DNA of 64,000 nt from Temnothorax longispinosus (taxonomy: Eukaryota; Arthropoda; Insecta; Hymenoptera; Formicidae), in NCBI RefSeq assembly GCF_030848805.1, contig NC_092360.1, forward strand, positions 24,655,701 to 24,719,700. Direction: 5' to 3'. Shown here one piece after another: positions 23,218 to 32,863 of the stretch (positions are counted from its first letter, which is position 1; each line of letters begins with the position of its first letter). A program made the position numbers and the translations under genes. The notes under the pieces are model-generated. The model did no database searches. It was not told the DNA's origin and saw nothing but the letters and a program-made list of their open reading frames with translations.

Positions 23218-24066
23218 TGTGTATATATATTATTTTTTAGTATTGGTATTAGTAATAATTTAATTTAATTACAAATAAAAAATTAATTCGATTTAAGAAA
23301 TAAAAATTCTAAAGGAATGAACCTTTTTAGAATCAAGAATCAAGATTTTTGTACAAAATTCATCTCTTTGTACAGAAATAATTCAATTGGAAAATCAATA
23401 GGTTAATATGTATCAAAATTCAATTATAAATACATATAAATAATATTCAAGATATTGTTAAAAGTCCCTATAAACGAATGAAAATATAAACACCCCATAT
23501 GTACAAGAGTACAAAAGCCATTAGAAATTCTATGCATTTAAGAATTATCTTTTGAATTATTGATTATTTTGAGCGTTTTAATATGAATTTTATATCTGTA
23601 TTTTACAGAATCATATCCTAAAAAAAAAATTGTTTTTTTTTTTCATTTTATTTAAAACTATTACGCTTTTAATCTCAACCATTCGATAAGAAGAGTAACA
23701 AGGACACGTTTAAAGAGTAGGTGACAAGGTATTATTACACGACGAGACAATGCGACGCGGACGTTCGAAAAAAACTCGAGTCTCAATGGATCGGACCATA
23801 TGTAATCCTTGAGAAACACAGCGACGTATTTAATCTACCTGAAAGAACAGTGTAAGTACATAATTTAATTTAATTTAATTACAAATGAAAAATTGACCCG
23901 GACGTTCGAAAAAACTCGAGTCCCAATGGATCGGACCATACGTAATCCTTGAGAAACACAGCGACGTATTTAATCTACCTGAAAGAACAGTGTAAGTACA
24001 TAATTTAATTTAATTTAATTACAAATGAAAATTGACCCGGACGTTCGAAAAAAAACTCGAGTCCCA

Positions 24067-24246
24067 ATGGATCGGACCATAATATAAAAATTTTTAAAAA
24101 ACCTAGATATGAGGTCGTTGAGCCATATCTACGCAGTAGATAAACGCCTCAGAAGAATGACACGGGATCGTAGTCTCTTTAAATTAACCGCAGGTGTGTT
24201 AAAAACCTGCCAAATTTTTTCATTAATCTTAATAAATGATCAGTAG
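24067..24246 (+). pseudogene. F-box module, copy 9 (stop near start)
   Basis: Loss of one T in ATAATATT creates TAA seven codons after the ATG. The rest of the module is intact in another frame. Confidence 0.6.
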
Positions 24247-24331
24247 AAATCCTACTTGATGTCAAATCCAATTGTTTTAAAGATTTACAATATGGATGCA
24301 AAAAAAAAAAAATATAATGTTGCGGACGTGA

Positions 24332-24441
24332 GTAGAATTTTATATATCGTATATTACGTAAATTTAAAGTTTAAGAGACTTCGATTCTGTGAATGAACAT
24401 ATTTTATTTACAATTTCGAGGATGTGTAAAAATTGAGAGGT
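24332..24441 (+). pseudogene. LRR-like module, copy 5
   Basis: As copy 2, with several one-base losses. Confidence 0.45.
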
Positions 24442-25212
24442 ATTAAATAAATGTGAATTGTTAAGATTACAGGTTAATTGGATATTATCAATATATAATG
24501 TGTATATATATATTATTTTTTAGTATTGGTAATAGTACATAATTTAATTTAATTTAATTTAATTACAAAAAAAATTAATTCGATTTAAGAAATAAAATTC
24601 TAAAGGAATGAACCTTTTTAGAATCAAGAATCAAGATTTTGTACAAAATTCATCTCTTTGTACAGAAATAATTCAATTGGAAAATCAATAGGTTAGTATG
24701 TATCAAAATTCATTATAATACATATATCTAATATTCAAGATATTGTTAAAAGTCCCTATAAACGAATGAAAATATAAACCCCCATATGTACAAGAGTACA
24801 AAAGCCATTAGAAAATTCTATGCATTTAAGAATTATCTTTTGAATTATTGATTATTTTGAGAGTTTAATATGAATTTTATGTTTGTATTTTACAGAATCA
24901 TAACCTAAAAAAAAGAAATTTTTATTTTATTTTATTTAAAACTATTACGCTTTTTATCTCAACCATTCGATAAGAAGAGTAACAAGGACACGTTTTAAAG
25001 AGTAGGTGACAGGGTACTATTACACGACCAGACAATGCGACGCGGACGTTCGAAAAAAAAAACTCGAGTCTCAATGGATCGGACCATACGTAATCCTTGA
25101 GAAACACAGCGACGTATTTAATCTACCTGAAAGAACAGTGTAAGTACATAATTTAATTTAATTTAATTACAAATGAAAATTGACGCGGACGTTCGAAAAA
25201 ACTCATGTCCCA

Positions 25213-25390
25213 ATGGATCGGACCATAATAGTAAAAATTTTAAAAACCTAGATATGAGGTCGTTGAGCCATATCTACGCAGTAGATAAACGCCTCAGAAG
25301 AATAACACGGGATCGTAGTCTCTTTAAATTAACCGCAGGTGTGTTAAAAACCTGCCAAATTTTTCATTAATCTTAATAAATGATCAGTAG
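25213..25390 (+). pseudogene. F-box module, copy 10 (frameshifted)
   Basis: Changes at the ATATTAAAA segment and the following A-run break the ATG frame. A frame entered from upstream is open over KNLDMRSLSHIYAV to FKLTAG. It is followed by the alternative module. Confidence 0.6.
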
Positions 25391-25444
25391 AAATCCTACT
25401 TGATGTCAAATCCAATTGTTTTAAAGATTTACATATGGTGCAAA

Positions 25445-25615
25445 AAAGATATAATGTTGTATATTTATTAAAAGCATTATCGCGCGATTATAGTTATCCG
25501 CGTGTACGTGTGATGCCGGTGGAGTTGTGTCGAACATCGAGCGAACCGAGAGGACAGCCTGAGAGGAGGAGGAGGCCTGGAAGAGGCATCGGGCACCAGC
25601 GGAACAACTTTGCGG
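25445..25615 (+). pseudogene. Alternative module with arginine-rich end, copy 3
   Basis: The best reading frame of the three: LLKALSRDYSYPRVRVMPV, then ELCRTSSEPRGQPERRRRPG and GIGHQRNNFAV, open through the donor at 25615. Confidence 0.55.
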
Positions 25616-25918
25616 TAATATTGATTTTTATTTTGTGTAAAGTAATTTTTTTGTTTATTCTTGAGACTTTTTATTTCATCATGATTCAGAAGTAAGAGTT
25701 AGAAGAAAAGGAGTAATTTTATAAAAATTGATTCTTATAAATATCATTTTAGAAAATGTGCTATTATTTAAATATTATTTAAATAAATAACCAATTGAAT
25801 AATGAATGAAACGTTTGATGCTATAGGAATTACATTTTAAAACATTATGTTTTTTGAACACCATTTTAATCTCAATTTTAATATCTATGAATTTTATTTT
25901 TGTATGTTATACAATTCA

Positions 25919-25964
25919 ACGTAGCTACGCGGCAGATATAACTCCACTGTTGCGAATCACGGTC
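25919..25964 (+). other. Exon-like piece, array copy 3
   Basis: Same piece as 13687-13732, with GTGAGT donor at 25965. Confidence 0.5.
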
Positions 25965-26662
25965 GGTGAGTGATGAATTGACATATTTATTGAGGTAACG
26001 GATGTGTAGCAATTTATTAAATACATATATATTAGTATATAGTTATTTATATAAATACTGTTATATATTTATACAATACAAGAATCAAGATTTTTGTACA
26101 AAAATCCATCTCTTGTACAGAAAAATTCAATTGGAAAATCAATAGGTATAGTATGTATCAAAATTCAATTATAAATACTATAAATAATATTCAAGATATT
26201 GTTAAAAGTCCCTATAAACGAATGAAAATATAAACACCCCATATGTACAAGAGTACAAAAGCCATTAGAAAATTCTATGCATTTAAGAATTATCTTTTGA
26301 ATTATTGATTATTTTGAGCGTTTTAATATGAATTTTATGTTTGTATTTTACAGAATCATAACCTAAAAAAAAGAAATTTTTTTTTATTTTATTTAAACTA
26401 TTACGCTTTTTATCTCAACCATTCGATAAGAAGAGTAACAAGGACACGTTTAAAGAGTAGGTGACAGGGTACTATTACACGACGAGACAATGCGACGCGG
26501 ACGTTCGAAAAAACTCGAGTCTCAAGGATCGGACCATACGTAATCCTTGAGAAACACAGCGACGTATTTAATCTACCTGAAAGAACAGTGTAGTACATAA
26601 TTTAATTTAATTTAATTACAAATGAAAAATTGACGCGGACGTTCGAAAAAACTCGAGTCCCA

Positions 26663-26841
26663 ATGGATCGGACCATAATATAAAAATTTTTAAAAACCTA
26701 GATATGAGGTCGTTGAGCCATATCTACGCAGTAGATAAACGCCTCAGAAGAATAACACGGGATCGTAGTCTCTTTAAATTAACCGCAGGTGTGTTAAAAA
26801 CCTGCCAAATTTTTTCATTAATCTTAATAAATGATCAGTAG
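26663..26841 (+). pseudogene. F-box module, copy 11 (stop near start)
   Basis: Carries the same lost T as copy 9, giving an early TAA, which suggests shared ancestry or a recurrent sequencing error at this site. Confidence 0.6.
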
Positions 26842-26970
26842 AAATCCTAATTGATGTCAAATCCAATTGTTTTAAAGATTTTATGGGTGTTAAAAAGATA
26901 TAATGTGTGCGGAGTGAGTATGAAAAATGACAAGACATCAATAAAATTTTAAGTTGCGTGAGAATTGATT

Positions 26971-27080
26971 AGAATTTTTATATATCGTATATTACGTAAA
27001 TTAAACATTTTAAGAGACTTCGATCTGTCAATAAACATATTTTATTTACAATTTCGAGGATGTGTAAAAATTTGAGAGGT
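26971..27080 (+). pseudogene. LRR-like module, copy 6
   Basis: The NEH codon is changed to NKH and the upstream intron-like stretch is shortened. Confidence 0.45.
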
Positions 27081-27871
27081 AATTAAATAAATGTGAATTT
27101 GTTAAGATCACAGGTTAATTGGATATTATCAATATATATATATATGTATATATATGTGTATATATATATTATTTTTAGTATGGTATTAGTACATAATTTA
27201 ATTAATTTAATTAATTTAATTACAAATAAAAAATTAATTCAATTTAAGAAATAAAAATTCTAAAGGAATGAACCTTTTTAGAATCAAGAATCAAGATTTT
27301 GTACAAAAATTCATCTCTTTGTACAGAAATAATTCAATTGGAAAATCAATAGGTATAGTATGTATCAAAATTCAATTATAAATACATATAAATAATATTC
27401 AAGATATTGTTAAAAGTCCCTATAAACGAATGAAAATATAAACACCCCATATGTACAAGAGTACAAAAGCCATTAGAAATTCTATGCATTTAAGAATTAT
27501 CTTTGAATTATTGATTATTTTGAGTGTTTTAATATGAATTTTATGTTTGTATTTTACAGAATCATAACCTAAAAAAAGAAATTTTTATTTTATTTTATTT
27601 AAAACTATTACGCTTTTTATCTCAACCATTCGATAAGAAGAGTAACAAGGACACGTTTAAAGAGTAGGTGACAGGGTACTATTACACGACGAGACAATGC
27701 GACGCGGACGTTCGAAAAAACTCGAGTCTCAATGGATCGGACCATACGTAATCCTTGAGAAACACAGCGACGTATTTAATCTACCTGAAAGAACAGTGTA
27801 AGTACATAATTTAATTTAATTTAATTACAAATGAAAAATTGACGCGGACGTTCGAAAAAACTCGAGTCCCA

Positions 27872-28049
27872 ATGGATCGGACCATAATATTAAAAATTTT
27901 TAAAAACCTAGATATGAGGTCGTTGAGCCATATCTACGCAGTAGATAAACGCCTCAGAAGAATAACACGGGATCGTAGTCTCTTTAAATTAACGCAGGTG
28001 TGTTAAAAACCTGCCAAATTTTTCATTAATCTTAATAAATGAGCAGTAG
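27872..28049 (+). pseudogene. F-box module, copy 12
   Basis: The F-box is open from the ATG through RDRSLFKL, then one lost C shifts the frame. Confidence 0.6.
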
Positions 28050-28202
28050 AAATCCAACTTGATGGTCAAATCCAATTGTTTTAAAGATTTACATATGGTG
28101 TAAAAAAAGATAAATGTTGCGGACGTGAGTATGATACCTTACGATACCTTATGACAAGACATCATCACAAAAATTTTTAAGTTGAAGTGAGAATTGATTC
28201 CA

Positions 28203-28311
28203 GAATTTTTTATATCGTATATTACGTAAATTTAAACATTTTAAGAGACTTCGATTCTGTCAATGAACATATTTTATTACAATTTCGAGGATGTGTAAAA
28301 ATTTGAGAGGT
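28203..28311 (+). pseudogene. LRR-like module, copy 7
   Basis: As copy 1, with the short candidate intron and a CAG acceptor just before it. Confidence 0.45.
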
Positions 28312-29100
28312 AATTAAATAAATGTGAATTGTTAAGATCACAGGTTAATTGGATATTATCAATAAATCTATATATATGTATATATATGTGTCTATATATA
28401 TTATTTTTATGTTTGGTATTAGTACATATTAATTAATTTAATTTAATTTAATTACAAATAAAAAATTAATTCAATTTAAGAAATAAAAATTCTAAAGAAA
28501 TGAACCTTTTTAGAATCAAGAATCAGATTTTTTGTACAAAAAATTCATCTCTTTGTACAGAAATAATTCAATTGGAAAATCATAGGTATAGTATGTATCA
28601 AAATTCATTATAATACATATAAATAAATTCAAGATATTGTTAAAAGTCCCTATAAACGAAGGAAAATATAAACACCCCATATGTGACAAGAGTACAAAGC
28701 CATTAGAAAATTCTATGCATTTAAGAATTATCTTTTGAATTATTGAGTATTTTGAGTGTTTTAATATGAATTTTATGTTTGTATTTACAGAATCATAACC
28801 TAAAAAAAAGAATTTTTTATTTTATTTTATTTAAACTATTACGCTTTTATATCTCACCATTCGATAAGAAGAGTAACAAGGACACGTTTAAAGAGTAGGT
28901 GACAGGGTACTATTACACGACGAGACCAATGCGACGCGGACGTTCGAAAAACTCGAGTCTCAATGGATCGGACCTACGTAATCCTTGAGAAACACAGCGA
29001 CGTATTTAATCTACCTGAAAGAACAGTGTAAGTACATAATTAATTTAATTTAATTACAAATGAAAAATTGACGCGGACGTTCGAAAAAACTCGAGTCCCA

Positions 29101-29280
29101 ATGGATCGGACCATAATATTAAAAATTTTTAAAAACCTAGATATGAGGTCGTTGAGCCATATCTACGCAGTAGATAAACGCCTCAGAAGAATAACACGGG
29201 ATCGTAGTCTCTTTAAATTAACCGCAGGTGTGTTAAAAACCTGCCAAATTTTTTCATTAATCTTAATAAATGAGCAGTAG
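29101..29280 (+). pseudogene. F-box module, copy 13 (intact frame)
   Basis: Best copy: 59 codons from ATG to stop, reading MDRTIILKIFKNLDMRSL, then HIYAVDKRLRRITRDRSLFK and a tail ending in ILINEQ. Key F-box positions (LKI, LD, SL, V, KR, D, LF) are all present. The usual Pro near the start of F-boxes is missing. Length is typical of the bare domain (about 45 residues) plus a short tail. It is followed by a stop and then by sequence whose conceptual translation (LDVKSNCFKDLHMG) could be the next part of an LRR protein. Either a fragment or one exon of a gene that the array has multiplied. Confidence 0.65.
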
Positions 29281-29437
29281 AAATCCTAATTGATGTCAAA
29301 TCCAATTGTTTTAAAGATTTACATATGGGTGTAAAAAAAGATATAATGTTGCGGACGTGAGTATGATACCTTACGATACCTTATGACAAGACATCAATCA
29401 CAAAAAATTTTTAAGTTGAAGTGAGAATTGATTCCAG

Positions 29438-29546
29438 AATTTTTATATATCGTATATTACGTAAATTTAAACATTTTAAGAGACTTCGATTCTGTCAATG
29501 AAACATATTTATTTACAATTTCGAGGATGTGAAAAATTTGAGAGGT
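29438..29546 (+). pseudogene. LRR-like module, copy 8
   Basis: Last copy before the gap, with CAG acceptor at 29435-29437. Confidence 0.45.
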
Positions 29547-30380
29547 AATTAAATAAATGTGAATTGTTAAGATCACAGGTTAATTGGATATTATCAATAT
29601 ATATATATATGTATATATATATGTGTATATATATATATTTTTTAGTATTGGTATTAGTACATAATTTAAAAATTAATTTAATTTAATTTAATTACAAATA
29701 AAAAATTAATTCAATTTAAGAAATAAAAATTCTAAGAAATGAACCTTTTTAGAATCAAGAATCAAGATTTTTGTACAAAATTCATCTCTTTGTACAGAAA
29801 TAATTCAATTGGAAAATCAATAGGTATATATGTATCAAAATTCAATTATAAATACATATAAATAATATTCAAGATATTGTTAAAAGTCCCTATAAACGAA
29901 TGAAAATATAAACACCCCATATGTACAAGAGTACAAAAGCCATTAGAAAATTCTAAGCATTTAAGAATTATCTTTTGAATTATTGATTATTTTGAGTGTT
30001 TAATATGAATTTTATGTTTGTATTTTACAGAATCATAACCTAAAAAAAGAAATTTTTTATTTTATTTTATTTAAAACTATTACGCTTTTTATCTCAACCA
30101 TTCGATAAGAAGAGTAACAAGGACACGTTTAAAGAGTAGGTGACAAGGTACTATTACACGACGAGACAATGCGACGCGGACGTTCGAAAAAACTCGAGTC
30201 TCATGGATCGGACCATACGTAATCCTTGAGAAACACACGACGTATTTAATCTACCTGAAAGAACAGTGCAAGTACCTATTTAATTTAATTTAATTTAATT
30301 TAATTTAATTTAATTAATTTAATTACAAATAAAAAATAATTCTATTTTAAAAATAAAAATTCTAAAGGAATGACCTGTTT

Positions 30381-30880
30381 NNNNNNNNNNNNNNNNNNNN
30401 NNNNNNNNNNNNNNNNNNNNNNNNNNNNNNNNNNNNNNNNNNNNNNNNNNNNNNNNNNNNNNNNNNNNNNNNNNNNNNNNNNNNNNNNNNNNNNNNNNNN
30501 NNNNNNNNNNNNNNNNNNNNNNNNNNNNNNNNNNNNNNNNNNNNNNNNNNNNNNNNNNNNNNNNNNNNNNNNNNNNNNNNNNNNNNNNNNNNNNNNNNNN
30601 NNNNNNNNNNNNNNNNNNNNNNNNNNNNNNNNNNNNNNNNNNNNNNNNNNNNNNNNNNNNNNNNNNNNNNNNNNNNNNNNNNNNNNNNNNNNNNNNNNNN
30701 NNNNNNNNNNNNNNNNNNNNNNNNNNNNNNNNNNNNNNNNNNNNNNNNNNNNNNNNNNNNNNNNNNNNNNNNNNNNNNNNNNNNNNNNNNNNNNNNNNNN
30801 NNNNNNNNNNNNNNNNNNNNNNNNNNNNNNNNNNNNNNNNNNNNNNNNNNNNNNNNNNNNNNNNNNNNNNNNNNNNNNNN
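30381..30880. other. Assembly gap (500 N)
   Basis: A run of exactly 500 N interrupts the intron-like block of the next array unit. The round size suggests a scaffolding placeholder, so the number of array units lost is unknown. Confidence 0.98.
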
Positions 30881-30995
30881 GAGGGTGCGTTCCCACTATA
30901 CGCGTCGCGTCACAACGCCGCGTCATGAGTTATCCAATCAAAACGTTTCATTTTATGACGTCATTTCCGACAAGATCTCGCGCTGATGGAGACAT

Positions 30996-31122
30996 GGCCG
31001 GTATTCATAGTTATTTAAGACCGTCTTAAGTTCAATCTTAAGATGTCATGAACCAATCACAGAGCCGTATTAGCGTTTTAAGACATTACTTAAGACGATC
31101 TTGAAGACTATGAATACCGGCC
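30996..31122. repeat. Foldback element, family H copy 1
   Basis: Perfect 16-base ends GGCCGGTATTCATAGT and ACTATGAATACCGGCC, with TTAAGAC-type inner repeats. Related to 46610-46758. Confidence 0.8.
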
Positions 31123-31142
31123 AATAGGTATCCTTGTCTGTT

Positions 31143-31202
31143 GTTTCTGTTCCGTGGTCGGTACGGATACGGGACGGCTGTGTCTGAATCGACCTTAAAG
31201 CT
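31143..31202. repeat. Short dispersed repeat
   Basis: TTCTGTTCCG...GGTACGG...GGACGGCTGTGTCTGAATCGACCTTAAA is matched by 3405-3455 in the 7.1-kb segment. It lies next to a foldback element in both places. Confidence 0.5.
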
Positions 31203-31354
31203 GGCCACACACACTTTTTCATAACAGTAACAATAGGATTTCGACCAATCGCGTTGCTCGATTCGAAAACGTACGGCCGTACGTTCCCGAATCGAGTAAC
31301 ACGATTGGTCGAAATCCTACTGTTACTGTTACGAAAAAGTGTGTGTCCGGGCCC
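31203..31354. repeat. Near-perfect palindromic foldback element
   Basis: The two halves are complementary over almost their whole length, centred on CGTACGGCCGTACG. Outer ends GGCCACACACACTTTTTC and GAAAAAGTGTGTGTCCGGGC. MITE-like. Confidence 0.8.
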
Positions 31355-31511
31355 TAAAGGTGACTGATTGGTACTGATTGTAGACCGGGCCTTAAGTTCT
31401 TGACTGTGATTGGCTGATTTGTTTACTGCTTAAGTTTTTTTATGTGCCCGCGGGCTTTTAATATACTATATATCTTATACAAAATATATATATTTTATAC
31501 AAAATTAACAT

Positions 31512-32063
31512 ATGCCGAATATTCTGTTTCTCGTGTTTCGATGAATGGGCTATTATCGCATATTTTTACATTATTTCATAGGCCTATATTAGCCGTATTA
31601 GCACATTGCATGAGACGATAATTCCTCTCTCAATAATATTTCAATCTGAGGAAGAAACGATTCTAAATGAAGAATATAGTAATGCGAGCTTTCGCGCAGT
31701 CGACTCTTTGCTCGCTTAATTCTTTATAATATAAAGATTTTTATATTATATATATATAAATTTTTTCGCGGGAGGCGTAGAATATAAAGATTTTTATATC
31801 ATATATAAAAACTTTTTCGCAGGAGGCGCGAAATATAAAGATTTTTATATTATAGTAAAAATGTTTATATCATAAAGAAACAAGCGAGCGCGCAAAGAGC
31901 CGACTGCGCGAAGGTTCGCATTACTATTCTTCATTTTGAATCGTTTCTTCCTCAGATCGGAATATTATTATTGAGAGAGGGATTATCGTCTCACGCAATA
32001 TGGATCCGCGAAACAAAGCGGAAGATATGCGATAATAGCGCATTCATCGAAATACAAGAAACG
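31512..32063. repeat. Large inverted repeat with a repeated centre
   Basis: Arms of about 190-215 bases (31512-31728 and 31872-32063), for example GCGCAGTCGACTCTTTG against CAAAGAGCCGACTGCGC. The centre (31729-31871) holds about three direct copies of a 50-base unit containing AATATAAAGATTTTTATAT and CGCAGGAGGCG. Confidence 0.8.
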
Positions 32064-32113
32064 GAATATACATATATTCGACGTACGTTAATTCTGTATC
32101 ACCAGGTATTGCC

Positions 32114-32797
32114 GTTGGCACGCGGGCGCTCGACTTTGTTTTTCGTACGACGCGTCGCGCGGTGTTTACAAAAGCGGTCGCCGCGCCGCGCCGCCCGCGC
32201 CTCAAGGCTCGCGTCGCGACGCCCACGCCCGCGCCCCCGCGGTTGCGGGGTTGCGCTATCATTCATATTCATGTTCCGATGCTCGAACCGACATGCGATA
32301 GGCAGCTAAGCGAGCGACTCTGCGACTCTGTGTTGTGTGCGCGTAGCGCTGTTACATCGCGATAGGTAATCACAATGATATCGCAGGTATCAGAGAAATG
32401 CAGACTCACAAATGTGGCCGAAGCCGGTGCCATGATCGTCGCGCAGCACTCGCCTCACGCGCTTTACGGAAAGTCGAGTCAGTAGATGAATACAGAATTA
32501 ATGCCGTTTCGATCGTTCGCATTGATATATTGAATAATCTGACCGTCGCGTCTCTTTCGCATTTCGAGAACGCGGCATAATTATAATACGCGAATCGTCG
32601 GATCATTCTGGGATATTTTAATGTGACGGAATATACATATATTTGAATCGCGTGATTTAGAATAATATGAAGCACGCGATGATGTGTGGGTGCGTCGACC
32701 GTTTAATTGCATTCGTAATTGTAAAATTATCGCGGAATTTATGCACTCGAGCTGTGTCGCGGCGTGTCTCGAGCGTGTGTATCTTCGAACGGTTGTG
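32114..32797. promoter_or_regulatory. CpG-rich tandem segment, copy 1
   Basis: GC- and CpG-rich, and matched piece by piece by 32864-33663 (for example GCGGTGTTTACAAA / GCGGTGTTCACAAA, and GATGATATCGCAGGTA-type ends). A candidate splice donor CAG|GTATCA is at 32386/32387. This could be a promoter with a non-coding first exon; there is no TATA box or initiator I would vouch for. Confidence 0.4.
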
Positions 32798-32863
32798 CCT
32801 GGGGCCTTAAATATGTTATCGTCATAGGTAAATAATTAAGTAGTGCCGGCGCGGCGACGAGAT

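Larger units (their letters stand above)
22370..23608. repeat. Array unit d
   Basis: 1,239 bases with one GPY/F module (about 22546), F-box copy 8, the candidate short intron, an LRR-like module (from 23019) and an expanded TA microsatellite at about 23177-23232. Confidence 0.85.
23609..24895. repeat. Array unit e
   Basis: 1,287 bases with two GPY/F modules (about 23803 and 23933), F-box copy 9 and an LRR-like module without the short intron. Confidence 0.85.
24896..26353. repeat. Array unit f (alternative module type)
   Basis: 1,458 bases. F-box copy 10 is followed not by the LRR-like module but by the alternative module (25445-25615) and the exon-like piece 25918-25964, as in the two ~3-kb units. 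Two unit types therefore alternate within one array. Confidence 0.85.
26354..27559. repeat. Array unit g
   Basis: 1,206 bases with one GPY/F module (about 26537), F-box copy 11 and an LRR-like module. The stretch before the LRR-like module (about 26880-26970) is shortened and scrambled relative to units d, h and i. Confidence 0.85.
27560..28790. repeat. Array unit h
   Basis: 1,231 bases with one GPY/F module (about 27736), F-box copy 12, short candidate intron, LRR-like module and TA-rich tract. Confidence 0.85.
28791..30030. repeat. Array unit i
   Basis: 1,240 bases with one GPY/F module (about 28967), F-box copy 13 (intact reading frame), short candidate intron, LRR-like module from 29438 and a TA microsatellite near 29597-29637. 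Confidence 0.85.
10240..30380. repeat. Main tandem array with higher-order units
   Basis: About 20 kb of direct repeats. Intron-like blocks end in a TTTACAG-type acceptor at 11201, 14124, 15234, 18426, 19641, 21208, 22369, 23608, 24895, 26353, 27559, 28790 and 30030. From 18426 on the spacing is about 1.16-1.57 kb. A typical unit runs acceptor, one to four GPY/F modules each ending at a GTAAGT donor, F-box module, LRR-like module, TA microsatellite, next intron-like block. The array runs into the assembly gap, so its true length is unknown. Copies differ mainly by small indels, many in homopolymers; these may be real decay, assembly error, or both. Confidence 0.92.

Noticed and set aside
10240..30380. 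CRISPR-like array or prokaryotic repeat locus
   Set aside because: Repeats are 140 bases to 3 kb with gene-like content and splice signals, and no cas genes occur; the DNA is clearly eukaryotic.
30342..31029. Two long frames across 30.3-31.0 kb
   Set aside because: They consist almost wholly of N from the assembly gap.
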